Origin: Catellatospora coxensis
Lineage (GTDB): Bacteria; Actinomycetota; Actinomycetes; Mycobacteriales; Micromonosporaceae
NCBI RefSeq assembly: GCF_016862635.1
Contig: NZ_BONI01000034.1
Span: 31,044 to 95,043 of the forward strand
Length of the DNA: 64,000 bases
Direction of reading: 5' to 3'
Positions 1-8,263 of this stretch are shown here, piece by piece. A model generated the notes under the pieces. It worked only from the letters and a program-made list of their open reading frames with translations. It was not told where the DNA came from and ran no database searches. The position numbers and the translations under genes are program-made. Each line of letters starts with the position of its first letter. The first letter of the stretch is position 1.

Positions 1-863
1 TGTTCCGCTGGCCGCCGTTTCGCGACCCCGTACACGCGATCGAGCGGCTCAGCGTGTTCGTGCTGGTCGCCGCGGCGCTGTTCCAGGTGTCCACCGGCAT
101 CCTCAACATCGCGCTGTGGTACTCGCCGATGAGTTTCTTCTTCACCACCGCCCACTACTGGACGGCATGGATCTTCATCGGTGCGCTGCTGGTCCACATC
201 GGGGTCAAGCTCCCGATCATCCGCCGCGCACTGGGCGCACCCGGACATCCCGTGCCGACCGGCGGGCTGAGCAGGCGTGGGCTGCTCACCGCCGTGGGCG
301 CGGCGATCGGGGTGATCACCGTCGCCACGATCGGGCAGACGCTGCGGCCGCTGGCCGGACTGTCGGTGCTGGGGCCCCGCGATCCACGGGTCGGGCCGCA
401 GGGGCTGCCGGTCAACCGGTCCGCAGACGCCGCCGGGGTGACCGCGGCCGCCACCGACCCGGCGTACCGGCTGGAGGTCGTCGGGCCCGGCGGCACCCTG
501 CGACTGAGCCTGGCCGAGCTGGGCGCGCTCGCGCAGCACACCGCGCAACTGCCGATCACCTGCGTGGAGGGCTGGAGCGCCACCGCGACCTGGGGCGGCG
601 TACGCGTCAGCGACCTGGTCGCGGCTGTCGGCGGCGCACCGGGCGCGAGCGTGCGCGTCGAGTCCCTCGAACAGAACAGCCTGTACCGGATCTCCACGCT
701 CGCCCCGCCGCACGCCGCCGACCCGCTCACCCTGCTCGCACTGCGTGTCGGCGGGCAGACCCTCGACCTCGACCACGGCTACCCGGTCCGGCTCATCGCA
801 CCCAACCGCCCCGGCGTCCTGCAGACCAAATGGGTCACCCGGATCGAGGTGCTCCAGCCGTGA
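1..863 (+). CDS. Molybdopterin-dependent oxidoreductase with membrane N-terminus, 5'-truncated
   Basis: The reading frame is open to the window edge, so the true start lies upstream; a GTG at 54 is in frame but mid-domain. The visible N-terminus has two membrane segments with His residues (TTAHYWTAW, LLVHIGVKLP), resembling a cytochrome b561-like heme anchor, then a third hydrophobic segment after an RRGLL stretch. The C-terminal ~150 residues are a sulfite-oxidase-type molybdopterin-binding domain; the Cys in PITCVEGWS is the expected molybdenum ligand. Such proteins move electrons between a membrane heme and a periplasmic-side molybdenum centre; the substrate cannot be read from the sequence. 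The stop overlaps the next start (GTGA), so the two genes are probably co-translated. Confidence 0.8.
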   Translation, partial: FRWPPFRDPVHAIERLSVFVLVAAALFQVSTGILNIALWYSPMSFFFTTAHYWTAWIFIGALLVHIGVKLPIIRRALGAPGHPVPTGGLSRRGLLTAVGAAIGVITVATIGQTLRPLAGLSVLGPRDPRVGPQGLPVNRSADAAGVTAAATDPAYRLEVVGPGGTLRLSLAELGALAQHTAQLPITCVEGWSATATWGGVRVSDLVAAVGGAPGASVRVESLEQNSLYRISTLAPPHAADPLTLLALRVGGQTLDLDHGYPVRLIAPNRPGVLQTKWVTRIEVLQP

Positions 864-1333
864 CCGCGACCCGCCGCCCGGCCGACCGGGCCACACCGTG
901 GATCAGGCGGCTGCTCGTCGCCGCCGGGACGCTGGCCGCCGCGTACGGGATCGTCGGCGTGCTCACCGACCCGAGCGTGTCGCTGCCGAACTACGCCCGG
1001 TACGCGGTCACCGTGCTGTTCGGGCACGACCTGCTGGTGCTGCCGCTGGCCATCATCGTCGGCGCGGTGCTGACCCGGTGGCTGCCCGGCTGGGCGCGTC
1101 CGGTCGTGCAGGGCGCCCTGTTCGTCACCGTCGTGCTGACCGTCGTCGCGCTCCCGCTGGTGCTCGGCTACGGTCGCCGCCCCGACGACCCGTCGGCACT
1201 GCCCCGCGACTACACCCGCGGGTTCCTGCTCTGCCTGGCCGCGATCTGGCTGGTCACCGCCGGTCTGCTCGCCGCCCGCGCGCTGCGCCGCGCACCGTCC
1301 ACACCCGGACCCGACACCCAGGAGCGATCATGA
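860..1333 (+). CDS. Small four-helix membrane protein
   Basis: A 157-residue protein with four predicted transmembrane stretches, around residues 13-32, 45-72, 76-103 and 123-146, and a short charged C-terminus. I do not recognise a family. It starts with a GTG that overlaps the stop of the molybdopterin oxidoreductase, and its own stop overlaps the ATG of the MTA phosphorylase gene, so it sits in a tightly coupled three-gene unit. A role as a membrane partner of the oxidoreductase is inferred from position only. Confidence 0.65.
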   Translation: MTATRRPADRATPWIRRLLVAAGTLAAAYGIVGVLTDPSVSLPNYARYAVTVLFGHDLLVLPLAIIVGAVLTRWLPGWARPVVQGALFVTVVLTVVALPLVLGYGRRPDDPSALPRDYTRGFLLCLAAIWLVTAGLLAARALRRAPSTPGPDTQERS

Positions 1334-2133
1334 CCAGCACAGCCGACGTCGCCGTCATCGGCGGCTCGGGCCTCTACAGCCTGCTCGACGGGGCACGCGA
1401 GGTGCGCGTCGAAACCCCGTACGGGCCGCCGTCGGACGCGGTCACCGTCGGGCAGGTCGCCGGGCGGCGGGTCGCGTTCCTGCCCCGGCACGGCCGCGAC
1501 CACCGCCACCCGCCGCACCTGATCCCCTACCGGGCCAACCTGTGGGCGCTGCGCTCGCTGGGCGTACGCCGGATCCTCGCCCCGTGCGCCGTCGGCGGCC
1601 TGCGCGCCGACCTCGGGCCGGGCACCTTCGTGCTGCCCGACCAGCTCGTCGACCGCACCAGCGGGCGCGAGCGCTCCTTCGTCGAGTCGGGCGCGGTGCA
1701 CGTCAACTTCGCCGACCCGTACTGCCCCGCCGTGCGCCGGGCCGTGCACGAGACAGCCGACACCATCGGCATACCGCTCACCGGCACCGGAACCGTCGTC
1801 GTCATCGACGGCCCGCGCTTCTCCACCCGCGCCGAGTCACGCTGGTACGCCGCCGCGGGCGGCACCGTGATCAACATGACGGGGGCCCCGGAGGCCGCGC
1901 TCGCCCGCGAGCTCGCCCTCTGCTACGCCGCCATCGCCCTGGTCACCGACCTGGACGCGGGCGTCGACGGCGAGCACGGCGTGACCCAGGAGGAGGTGTT
2001 CCGGGTGTTCAAGGACAACACCGAGCGTATGCGTGGCCTGCTGCTGGCCACGATCGCCAACCTGCCCGCCGAGCGCACCTGCCCCTGCCCCGACACCCTC
2101 GACGGCATGCAGCCCGCATACCTGATTCCGTGA
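1330..2133 (+). CDS. mtnP: S-methyl-5'-thioadenosine/purine nucleoside phosphorylase
   Basis: A 267-residue MTAP/PNP family-2 enzyme. It phosphorolyses methylthioadenosine (or a related 6-oxo/6-aminopurine nucleoside) to the base and methylthioribose-1-phosphate, in the cytoplasmic methionine-salvage pathway. Family marks are the N-terminal IGGSGLYSL phosphate loop, FLPRHGRDHRHPPHLIPYR, the RFSTRAESRWY segment, and INMTGAPEAALARELALCY with its conserved Met-Thr and Glu, followed by VTDLDAG. The length is normal for the family. The start ATG overlaps the stop of the membrane-protein gene. MTAP and methylthioinosine phosphorylases cannot be separated from sequence alone. Confidence 0.85.
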   Translation: MTSTADVAVIGGSGLYSLLDGAREVRVETPYGPPSDAVTVGQVAGRRVAFLPRHGRDHRHPPHLIPYRANLWALRSLGVRRILAPCAVGGLRADLGPGTFVLPDQLVDRTSGRERSFVESGAVHVNFADPYCPAVRRAVHETADTIGIPLTGTGTVVVIDGPRFSTRAESRWYAAAGGTVINMTGAPEAALARELALCYAAIALVTDLDAGVDGEHGVTQEEVFRVFKDNTERMRGLLLATIANLPAERTCPCPDTLDGMQPAYLIP

Positions 2134-2158
2134 GCGCCGGCTTCGACAGCGGTCGACC

Positions 2159-2196
2159 GGCCGGCGGAGCGCCCTCGCACGAGCGCTCCGCCGGCC
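2159..2196. terminator. Bidirectional hairpin between convergent genes
   Basis: A perfect 14-bp stem (2159-2172 with 2183-2196) with a 10-nt loop lies between the stop of the MTA phosphorylase gene and the stop of the convergent M23 peptidase gene. It has no T-run, as is common for terminators in high-GC actinobacteria. A second shorter inverted repeat (GTTCAGCC/GGCTGAAC, 2201-2220) overlaps the peptidase stop. Confidence 0.7.
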
Positions 2197-2202
2197 CGAT
2201 GT

Positions 2203-3174
2203 TCAGCCGAGCGGCTGAACGGTGGCCGAGGTCAGGCTGGTGTAGAAGCAGCCGGTGGTCGGCAGGCTGGTCGCGGCGGGCGGCGTGACGCCGTCGTAGA
2301 GCGCCAGCAGGAAGTTCTGCGGGCACCGGCGGGTGGTGCCGGTGCGGATGCCGAAGTGCAGGTGCGGGCCGGTCGAGTTGCCGGTGTTGCCGGTCAGGCC
2401 GATCTGCTGGCCCGCCACGACGGTCGCCCCGTTGGCCACCGACCACGAGGAGAAGTGGCAGTAGGTGTACACGTTGCCGTCCGCGCCGGTCAGGTTGACT
2501 CCGCGGCCGCACGAGCTGTCGTCGATGATCACGACGGTGCCGCCGCGGACCGCGTACGCCGGGGTGCCGGTGCCGACGGGCAGGTCGATGGCCGGGTAGT
2601 CGTGGTGCGGGTCGTCGTACTCGCTGCGCGGCAGGGCGCTCTTGGCCAGCGGCAGCGAGAACGCCGGGCTGCCGGTGGTGGACGTCAGCCGGATCGCGTC
2701 GGCGACGACGTAGCCGGTGCCGTTGGTCCACCGGCTCACCCCGACCACGCTGTGCGTGCCCGCGGCCAGGTTGAACGTGCCGAGGCTGACCCATCGTCCG
2801 CCGTTGGACCGCTGGTCGACCACGACGGTCTGGTTGCCGCCGCTGGTCGCCACGACGAACGGGGTGGCGTTGTTGTAGCCGGCGTCGGCCGGGTACCAGA
2901 CCTCTACCGTGTGCGGGCCGGCCGCGGCGATCGTGGCGGTGAACCAGGCGGCGTCGCTGGCCGTGGTGTTCGGGGTGGCGAAGCGGTAGTCGGCGCCGTA
3001 GCGCTGCGCGGACCAGGTCGAGGTGCCCCAGTTGGCGCTGGCCGTGAACCCGCCGGCGGTGGCGTTGTCCACGATGGTCGTCGCCGCCGACGCGGGCGCG
3101 GCGGGGCCGAGCACGACGAGGGTGACGGTGGCGAGCCCGGCGACAGCGGAGCGCAGGGCGAGGGGAAGTCTCAC
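2203..3174 (-). CDS. Secreted M23 metallopeptidase with golvesin-like domain
   Basis: A 323-residue exported protein. The first ~31 residues form a Sec signal peptide ending APASAA. Residues ~33-165 resemble a golvesin/xanthan-lyase C-terminal-type beta domain (AWFTATI, VEVWYPADAGYNNATPF). Residues ~185-315 are a LytM/M23 zinc peptidase: HDYPAID gives the HxxxD zinc ligands and GPHLHFGI the HxH motif. These enzymes cut peptide cross-links in peptidoglycan or other Gly-rich peptides outside the cell. The GTG start has a GGAGG ribosome site 4 nt upstream. It lies downstream of glyA on the same strand but behind a strong hairpin, so it is probably a separate unit. Confidence 0.85.
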   Translation of the reverse strand: MRLPLALRSAVAGLATVTLVVLGPAAPASAATTIVDNATAGGFTASANWGTSTWSAQRYGADYRFATPNTTASDAAWFTATIAAAGPHTVEVWYPADAGYNNATPFVVATSGGNQTVVVDQRSNGGRWVSLGTFNLAAGTHSVVGVSRWTNGTGYVVADAIRLTSTTGSPAFSLPLAKSALPRSEYDDPHHDYPAIDLPVGTGTPAYAVRGGTVVIIDDSSCGRGVNLTGADGNVYTYCHFSSWSVANGATVVAGQQIGLTGNTGNSTGPHLHFGIRTGTTRRCPQNFLLALYDGVTPPAATSLPTTGCFYTSLTSATVQPLG

Positions 3175-3267
3175 TATCCCTCCGTCAGGGGGTGTCGAGG
3201 AATGAGAGTGAAACTATTCAACCAACATCACTGTGTATGCGAAAGACTTCTACATCGATCGTCTTGA

Positions 3268-3317
3268 GCGCCCTGCCCCGCCGTCGCCCGGATGGCGGCG
3301 ACGGCAGGGCAGGGCGC
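3268..3317 (-). terminator. Terminator of the gcvT-gcvH-glyA operon
   Basis: A 21-bp stem with one mismatch (3268-3288 paired with 3297-3317) and an 8-nt loop begins a few bases past the glyA stop on the minus strand. It separates the glycine operon from the M23 peptidase gene downstream. It has no T tract. Confidence 0.75.
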
Positions 3318-3323
3318 GGCCCC

Positions 3324-4595
3324 TCACAACGCCGGATACAGCGGGAACGCGGCGGTCAGCGCGGCCACCCGGCCCCGCAGGCCGTCCGCCGCGGCCTCGT
3401 CGAAGGACGGCAGCAGCGCCTGCGCGACGATGTCGGCGACCTCGGCGAAGTCCGCGTCGGCGAACCCGCGGGCGGCCAGCGCGGCGGTGCCGATCCGCAG
3501 CCCGGAGGTGACCATCGGCGGGCGAGGGTCGCCCGGCACGGCGTTGCGGTTGACCGTGATGCCGACGCCGTGCAGCCGGTCCTCGGCCTGCCGCCCGTCC
3601 AGCTCGGACGCCCGCAGGTCCACCAGCACCAGGTGCACGTCCGTGCCGCCGGTCAGCACCGACACCCCGGCCGCGGCGACGTCGGGCTCGGACAGCCGCC
3701 GCGCCAGCAGGCGGGCGCCGTCGAGCGTGCGCTGCTGCCGCCGCGCGAACTCCGCGCTCGCCGCCATCCTGAAGCCGACCGCCTTCGCGGCGATGACGTG
3801 CTCCAGCGGGCCGCCCTGCTGGCCGGGGAACACCGCGCTGTTCACCTTGCGGGCGACGTCCTCGTCGTTGGTGAGCACCACTCCCCCGCGCGGACCGCCC
3901 AGCGTCTTGTGCGTCGTCGTGGTGACGACGTCGGCGAACGGCACCGGGTTCGGGTGCAGGCCCGCCGCGACCAGCCCGGCGAAGTGCGCCATGTCCACCA
4001 TCAGCCGCGCGCCCACCAGGTCGGCGATCTTGCGGAAGGCGGCGAAGTCCAGCTGCCGGGGGTACGCCGACCAGCCGGCGATGATCAGCGCGGGCCGGTG
4101 TTCGAGCGCCAGCCGCTCCACCTCGGCGAGGTCGACCCGCCCGTCCTCGGCCGACACGTGATAGGCCACCGCGTGGTACAGCCGGCCGGAGAAGTTGATC
4201 CGCATGCCGTGGGTGAGGTGCCCGCCGTGGGCCAGGTCCAGGCCGAGGATGGTGTCGCCGGGCTGGATCAGCGCCATCATCGCCGCCGCGTTGGCCTGCG
4301 CGCCCGAGTGCGGCTGCACGTTGGCGAAGCCCGCCCCGAACAGCGCCTTCACCCGGTCGATCGCCAGCTGCTCCACCACGTCGACGTGCTCGCAGCCGCC
4401 GTAGTAGCGCCGCCCCGGGTAGCCCTCGGCGTACTTGTTGGTCAGCACCGAGCCCTGCGCCTGCAGCACGGCCAGCGGCGCGAAGTTCTCGCTGGCGATC
4501 ATCTCCAGGGTGTCGCGCTGGCGGCCCAGCTCGGCGCGCAGCGCCGCGTGCACCTCGGGGTCGAACTCCGCCAGCGGTGCGTTCAGCGCGGTCAC
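3324..4595 (-). CDS. glyA: Serine hydroxymethyltransferase
   Basis: A 423-residue, full-length PLP enzyme that interconverts serine plus tetrahydrofolate with glycine plus 5,10-methylene-THF. Family marks include the N-terminal [17 protein letters not shown] motif, [15 protein letters not shown], and the PLP lysine in [14 protein letters not shown]. The GTG start overlaps the gcvH stop (GTGA). As third gene of the gcvT-gcvH-glyA unit it falls under the upstream tandem glycine riboswitch. This suggests a glycine-responsive role in addition to general C1 supply; whether it is the only glyA in the genome cannot be told here. Confidence 0.97.
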   Translation of the reverse strand: MTALNAPLAEFDPEVHAALRAELGRQRDTLEMIASENFAPLAVLQAQGSVLTNKYAEGYPGRRYYGGCEHVDVVEQLAIDRVKALFGAGFANVQPHSGAQANAAAMMALIQPGDTILGLDLAHGGHLTHGMRINFSGRLYHAVAYHVSAEDGRVDLAEVERLALEHRPALIIAGWSAYPRQLDFAAFRKIADLVGARLMVDMAHFAGLVAAGLHPNPVPFADVVTTTTHKTLGGPRGGVVLTNDEDVARKVNSAVFPGQQGGPLEHVIAAKAVGFRMAASAEFARRQQRTLDGARLLARRLSEPDVAAAGVSVLTGGTDVHLVLVDLRASELDGRQAEDRLHGVGITVNRNAVPGDPRPPMVTSGLRIGTAALAARGFADADFAEVADIVAQALLPSFDEAAADGLRGRVAALTAAFPLYPAL

Positions 4596-4975
4596 CGGCT
4601 GCCCTCCGCCCCGATCAGCGCGGCGTACTCGGCCGCGTCGAGCAGCTCCGGCGCCCCCGTCAGGCGCAGCCGGAACAACCAGCCCTGGCCGTACGGGTCG
4701 GAGTTGACCAGCGACGGGTCGTCGGCGACGGCCGGGTTGACCTCGACGATCTCGCCGTCGGCCGGGGCGTACAGCTCGCTGACCGACTTCGTGGACTCGA
4801 CCTCACCGCACGGGTCGCCCGCCGTGACGGACGTGCCGACGGCGGGCAGCTCCAGGTAGACGATGTCGCCGAGCGCGTCGCCCGCGAACGCGGTGATGCC
4901 GACCGCGGGCACGTCCTCGTCGGACAGCCACTCGTGGTCGCGGGTGTAGCGCAGGTTCTCGGGGACGGTGTTCAC
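4592..4975 (-). CDS. gcvH: Glycine cleavage system H protein
   Basis: A 127-residue lipoyl carrier that shuttles the methylamine intermediate between the P, T and L proteins of the glycine cleavage system. The N-terminus ([11 protein letters not shown]) is typical, and the lipoylated lysine is in [15 protein letters not shown]. The GTG at 4975 overlaps the gcvT stop, and the gcvH stop overlaps the glyA start. The length matches the family. Confidence 0.97.
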   Translation of the reverse strand: MNTVPENLRYTRDHEWLSDEDVPAVGITAFAGDALGDIVYLELPAVGTSVTAGDPCGEVESTKSVSELYAPADGEIVEVNPAVADDPSLVNSDPYGQGWLFRLRLTGAPELLDAAEYAALIGAEGSR

Positions 4976-6150
4976 GCGTGGCCTCCAGCGGGGCGGCGGT
5001 AGAAGGGCAGCTCGACGACGGTGACCGTGTCGCGGCTGCCGCGGATGTCGACGGCGAGCACGGTGCCGACGGCGGCGCGGTCGGCGGGCACGTACGCCAT
5101 GGCGATCGGGCGGCCCAGGGTCGGCGACGGCGCGCCGCTGGTCACGGTGCCGATGCGGTCCCCGGTGTCCGGGTCGAGCACGGCGTAGCCGGCCCGGGGC
5201 GCGCGCCGCCCGGCGGGCAGCAGGCCCACGAGCAGTTCGGCCGGGCCCGATGCGGCGCGGGCGTGCAGCGCGTCGCGGCCGACGAACGGCTTGTCGAGCA
5301 CGGCGACGCGGCCCAGCCCCGCCTCGAACGGGGTGCGCCCGGCGGTCAGCTCGTGGCCGTACAGCGGCATGCCCGCCTCCAGCCGCAGCGTGTCCCGGCA
5401 CGCCAACCCCGCCGGGACCAGGCCGTGCCCGGCTCCGGCCGCGCTGATCGCCGCCCAGACGGCGGTTGCGTCGCCGGGCGCGCAGTAGACCTCGAAGCCG
5501 TCCTCGCCGGTGTAGCCGGTCCGGGCCAGCAGCACCGGAGTTCCGGCCAGCACCGCCGGGTCGATGGCGTAGTAGCGCAGCGCGTCCACGTCGGACCCGG
5601 TCACGGCGCGGAGGATGTCGGCCGAGCGCGGACCCTGCACGGCGAGCAGCGCCCAGTCGGCGGACACGTCGCGGACCATCGCCTGGAACCCGGCGGCGCG
5701 TTCGGCCAGCGCGGCCGACACCACCGAGGTGTTGGCCGCGTTCGCGACGACCAGGTAGCGCTGCTCTTCCAGGCGGTACACGATGAGGTCGTCGAGCACG
5801 CCGCCGTCCGGGGCGCACAGCATCGTGTAGCGGGCGCGGCCGACGCCGACGGCGGACAGGCGGCCGACCAGGGCGCGGTCGAGCATCGCCGCCGCGCCGG
5901 GGCCGGTCACCTCGATCTCGCCCATGTGGCTCAGGTCGAACAGCGCGGCCGCTCGGCGTACGGCGTGGTGCTCGGCGGTCTCGCTGCCGTAGCGCAGCGG
6001 CATGGTCCAGCCGGCGAACTCGGTCAGCACGGCGCCGAGCCCGCGGTGCACGCCGTGCAGCGGGGTCTGTCTTGCGGAAGGTTGGTCGTGCCCGGCCGTG
6101 TCCCGTTCGGGACAGGGGTGGGCAGCGGTCGGCGACGCGACGGCGCTCAC
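4972..6150 (-). CDS. gcvT: Aminomethyltransferase (glycine cleavage T protein)
   Basis: A 392-residue protein that transfers the methylene group from the H-protein-bound intermediate to THF, releasing ammonia. Family segments visible are FAGWTMPLRYGS, DLSHMGEIEVTGP, TGYTGEDGFEVYC and ACRDTLRLEAGMPLYGHEL. I place the start at the GTG at 6150, which has GGAG 6 nt upstream. An in-frame ATG at 6216 lies inside the second glycine-riboswitch aptamer and would put structured RNA inside the coding region. The first ~30 residues after GTG are still low-complexity. gcvP is not in this window and must be elsewhere. Confidence 0.95.
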   Translation of the reverse strand: MSAVASPTAAHPCPERDTAGHDQPSARQTPLHGVHRGLGAVLTEFAGWTMPLRYGSETAEHHAVRRAAALFDLSHMGEIEVTGPGAAAMLDRALVGRLSAVGVGRARYTMLCAPDGGVLDDLIVYRLEEQRYLVVANAANTSVVSAALAERAAGFQAMVRDVSADWALLAVQGPRSADILRAVTGSDVDALRYYAIDPAVLAGTPVLLARTGYTGEDGFEVYCAPGDATAVWAAISAAGAGHGLVPAGLACRDTLRLEAGMPLYGHELTAGRTPFEAGLGRVAVLDKPFVGRDALHARAASGPAELLVGLLPAGRRAPRAGYAVLDPDTGDRIGTVTSGAPSPTLGRPIAMAYVPADRAAVGTVLAVDIRGSRDTVTVVELPFYRRPAGGHA

Positions 6151-6204
6151 GGGAGGCTCCCTGGTCCGGGTGCCGCGTCGGCGGCACCGGTGGTGGTTGG
6201 CCTC

Positions 6205-6380
6205 CCCCTCTGTCATCGGAGCCTGAGAGCTTCACCGCGTACGCGGCTTGCACCGTGGGCGCAGGACTGTTGCGTCCTGACTTTCCAGAGTTCGCCTCGC
6301 CACGGCGGTACGTGGGCCTGAGAGATTCCGGGGAGAAGTTGCTCCTTCGGCGGCCCGGTCGCGCCGGGCCTCTCCCGCCG
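6205..6380 (-). promoter_or_regulatory. Tandem glycine riboswitch upstream of gcvT
   Basis: On the minus strand two glycine aptamers follow each other. The first (about 6376 down to 6313) carries the conserved GCCGAAGGAGCAA core (complement at 6339-6351) and ends with CTCTCAGGC (6316-6324 region). The second (about 6305 down to 6210) has GCGAACTCTGGAAAG, the GGTGCAAGCC core (complement at 6245-6254) and a second CTCTCAGGC before CCGATGA. The gcvT start follows about 60 nt later. The tandem arrangement binds glycine and normally turns on the cleavage operon when glycine is plentiful. Confidence 0.95.
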
Positions 6381-6461
6381 TGGTTCTGTCGGCGAGGTAT
6401 TCAGTTGTCCGCCGTACCGTAGACGCCGCCCCGGAACGCCGTCAACCGCGACCGCCGCGGG

Positions 6462-7178
6462 TCAGCGCCGCTTGGCGAGGTAGACGGTGTTCGTGGACTC
6501 GCGATTCTGCAGCGGGTTCGGGAAGCTGACGACCTCGGCGCGTACGTCGGTGAACACCTCGGCCAGGCGGGCGGTGAACTGCTCTTCGGGCGGGTCGTTG
6601 GACCACAGGGTGAACACGCCGCCCGGGTGCAGGTGCTGGGCCAGGCGGCGCAGGCCGGCGGGCTCGTAGAAGCCGGCGTGGCTCGGGTGGAGCAGGTGGC
6701 TGGGCGAGTGGTCGATGTCGACGACGATCGCGTGGAAGCGCCGGCCGGGGCGGTGCGGGTCGAGGCCGTCCGGCGAGGCGCAGCGGGCGAAGAAGTCGCC
6801 TTCGGACAGGCGGCAGCGCGGGTCTGCGGACAAGGTGACCCCCGCCGGGATGAGGCCCTGCTCGTGCCAGGCGATGACGTCGGGCAGCGCGTCGATGACC
6901 AGCAGGGACGCGACACGCTCGTCGGCGAGCACGGTCAGTGCGGTGTAGCCGAGGCCGAGGCCGCCGACGGCCACGTCGAAGCCGGTGCCGTCGAGTTCGG
7001 CGAGCGCCAGTGCGGCGACGGCCTCCTCGGCGACGGTGAACAGGCTGGACATGAGGAAGTCGTCGTCGAGTTTGACCTCGTAGACGTCGGTCTTGAACAT
7101 GGGATCCCAGCGGCGGCGCAGGCTGATCACGCCCATCGGCGTCTGCCGCCAGCCGAGTTCCTGCAGCCGTGCGCCCAT
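6462..7178 (-). CDS. Spermidine-synthase-like methyltransferase-fold protein
   Basis: A 238-residue Rossmann-fold protein. The motif VAVGGLGLGYTALTVL is the nucleotide-binding loop, LLVIDALPDVIAWHEQGL the acidic end of strand 2, and AIVVDIDHSP the motif where spermidine synthases have their catalytic Asp. The C-terminus (HLHPGGVFTLWSNDPPEEQF) fits the same fold. The aminopropyl acceptor site cannot be verified. A GGAGG ribosome site lies 4 nt before the ATG. It is transcribed alone, divergently from the ABM gene. A spermidine-synthase-like function of unknown substrate is the safest call. Confidence 0.7.
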   Translation of the reverse strand: MGARLQELGWRQTPMGVISLRRRWDPMFKTDVYEVKLDDDFLMSSLFTVAEEAVAALALAELDGTGFDVAVGGLGLGYTALTVLADERVASLLVIDALPDVIAWHEQGLIPAGVTLSADPRCRLSEGDFFARCASPDGLDPHRPGRRFHAIVVDIDHSPSHLLHPSHAGFYEPAGLRRLAQHLHPGGVFTLWSNDPPEEQFTARLAEVFTDVRAEVVSFPNPLQNRESTNTVYLAKRR

Positions 7179-7360
7179 GCCGCCTCCGTCTTGGCGGTGC
7201 CCGCAGATGGGTCCAGCCGAACTGCCAGGCTAGCCGACCCGCTGACGGGCGAAGGCAACGACACGTCGTACGTCGAGGTGACCGCGTGGTCGGCGCGCAC
7301 TACCGTGGCCATCCGCGCCGCCGGTACGGCTCGGTCGGATGATGGTCTTCGGAGGTGGCG

Positions 7361-7669
7361 ATGTTCGCCCTGGTAGTGCGGTTCGACATCCGTGACGAGG
7401 AGTCAGCGGTCAGGTTCGACGAGCTGACGGCGCAGGCGGTGGAGCAGATCCGGGCGAAGGAGCCGGGAACGCTGGTGTACGCGACACATCAGGTGGCCGG
7501 TGAACCACTGGCGAGGGTGTTTTACGAGGTGTACGCCGACGACGCGGCATTTCAGGCGCACGAGGCCGCCGAGCATGTGACCGCGTTCCACGCGGCGAAG
7601 GACCCGTTACTGGTGTCGCATCGGGTGGAGTTCCTGTCCCTGGCCGCGGCCAAGGGTCTGTCCGCGTGA
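7361..7669 (+). CDS. Antibiotic biosynthesis monooxygenase (ABM) family protein
   Basis: A 102-residue ferredoxin-like-fold protein of the ABM/quinol monooxygenase type: LVVRFDIRD, then AKEPGTLVYATHQVAGEP and FYEVYADDAAFQAHEAAEHV, the usual ABM signature pattern. Members are small cytoplasmic dimers that oxidise quinols or polyketides without cofactor, or degrade heme; the substrate here is unknown. I chose ATG 7361, with GGAGG 5 nt upstream, over the GTG at 7355 that lies inside that ribosome site. Confidence 0.8.
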   Translation: MFALVVRFDIRDEESAVRFDELTAQAVEQIRAKEPGTLVYATHQVAGEPLARVFYEVYADDAAFQAHEAAEHVTAFHAAKDPLLVSHRVEFLSLAAAKGLSA

Positions 7670-7951
7670 GCATCCATCACTGCCATTGCCGTAGTCGGGT
7701 TCGTCCGACACCGGCCCGGTAGGCCAGGCACGGGAAAGAACACGACCTGGACGTAGACCGTGCCGTTGTCAGCACCCACGAAGAAGATCAGGTGACCACC
7801 CGGCTCGCCAGGAAGGTAAGCGATCGTGGCGCTCGATCCCAACTTCAGGTCCAACGCCGCCCGAAGGACCGAGCTCAACCCGTCACCCACGTACGACGAG
7901 CCGAGAATGCAGACATCATCATCAATGGTCCAGGTCAGCCGAGCAGGCGCA
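7670..7951 (-). pseudogene. Decayed small ORF resembling an unknown immunity-type protein
   Basis: On the minus strand a coherent amino acid stretch is readable with no good start codon: TWTIDDDVCILGSSYVGDG, then LKLGSSATIAYLPGEPGGHL and FFVGADNGTVYVQVVFFP. The composition is protein-like (alternating hydrophobic strands, few Arg/Pro), unlike shadow frames here. It then reads on into the reverse complement of the ABM gene, so the native C-terminus is missing. A GTG at 7890 is possible but cuts off the first strand. I read this as a truncated gene; the family is not recognised. Confidence 0.4.
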
Positions 7952-8056
7952 CAGGCCGATCAGGTCCTCGTGGTGGCGGTCGAGGATGTCCAGGGCGACG
8001 GTGATCTGCCGCCGTGCGTACGCCTCGAACTGCCCCGCTGTCAGCGCCTTGCCCAT
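7922..8056 (-). CDS. Small hypothetical protein (44 aa)
   Basis: A short frame begins with ATG at 8056, preceded by a good GGAGGGG ribosome site about 8 nt upstream. It encodes a plausible helical peptide (LTAGQFEAYARRQITVALDI, then LDRHHEDLIGLCACS). Its end overlaps the start of the decayed ORF 7670-7951 in another frame, so the pair may be the frameshifted halves of a single former gene or a two-gene unit. I do not recognise it. It is divergent from the TPR regulator downstream. Confidence 0.4.
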   Translation of the reverse strand: MGKALTAGQFEAYARRQITVALDILDRHHEDLIGLCACSADLDH

Positions 8057-8263
8057 TACCGTGCCCCTCCCCTGGCTGGTGACGGGGGCGCGGCGGCCGA
8101 GTGCCATGGGATGCGTCCGGCCGCCGCGCCGTTCGGGGCGGGTGCGAATCACCCCACCGACAGTCAACCGGCGGCCATGGCCCGACTGTAGGCTTCCGGG
8201 CAGGTGCGAACGTTTCACAGGTTTAACCATGTTGATGAACCACGCTCACGAGAGGGCGGGCAC

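Noticed and set aside
6151..6216. ATG 6216 as the gcvT start
   Set aside because: It falls within the second glycine aptamer and gives an Arg-rich extension; GTG 6150 has a good ribosome site.
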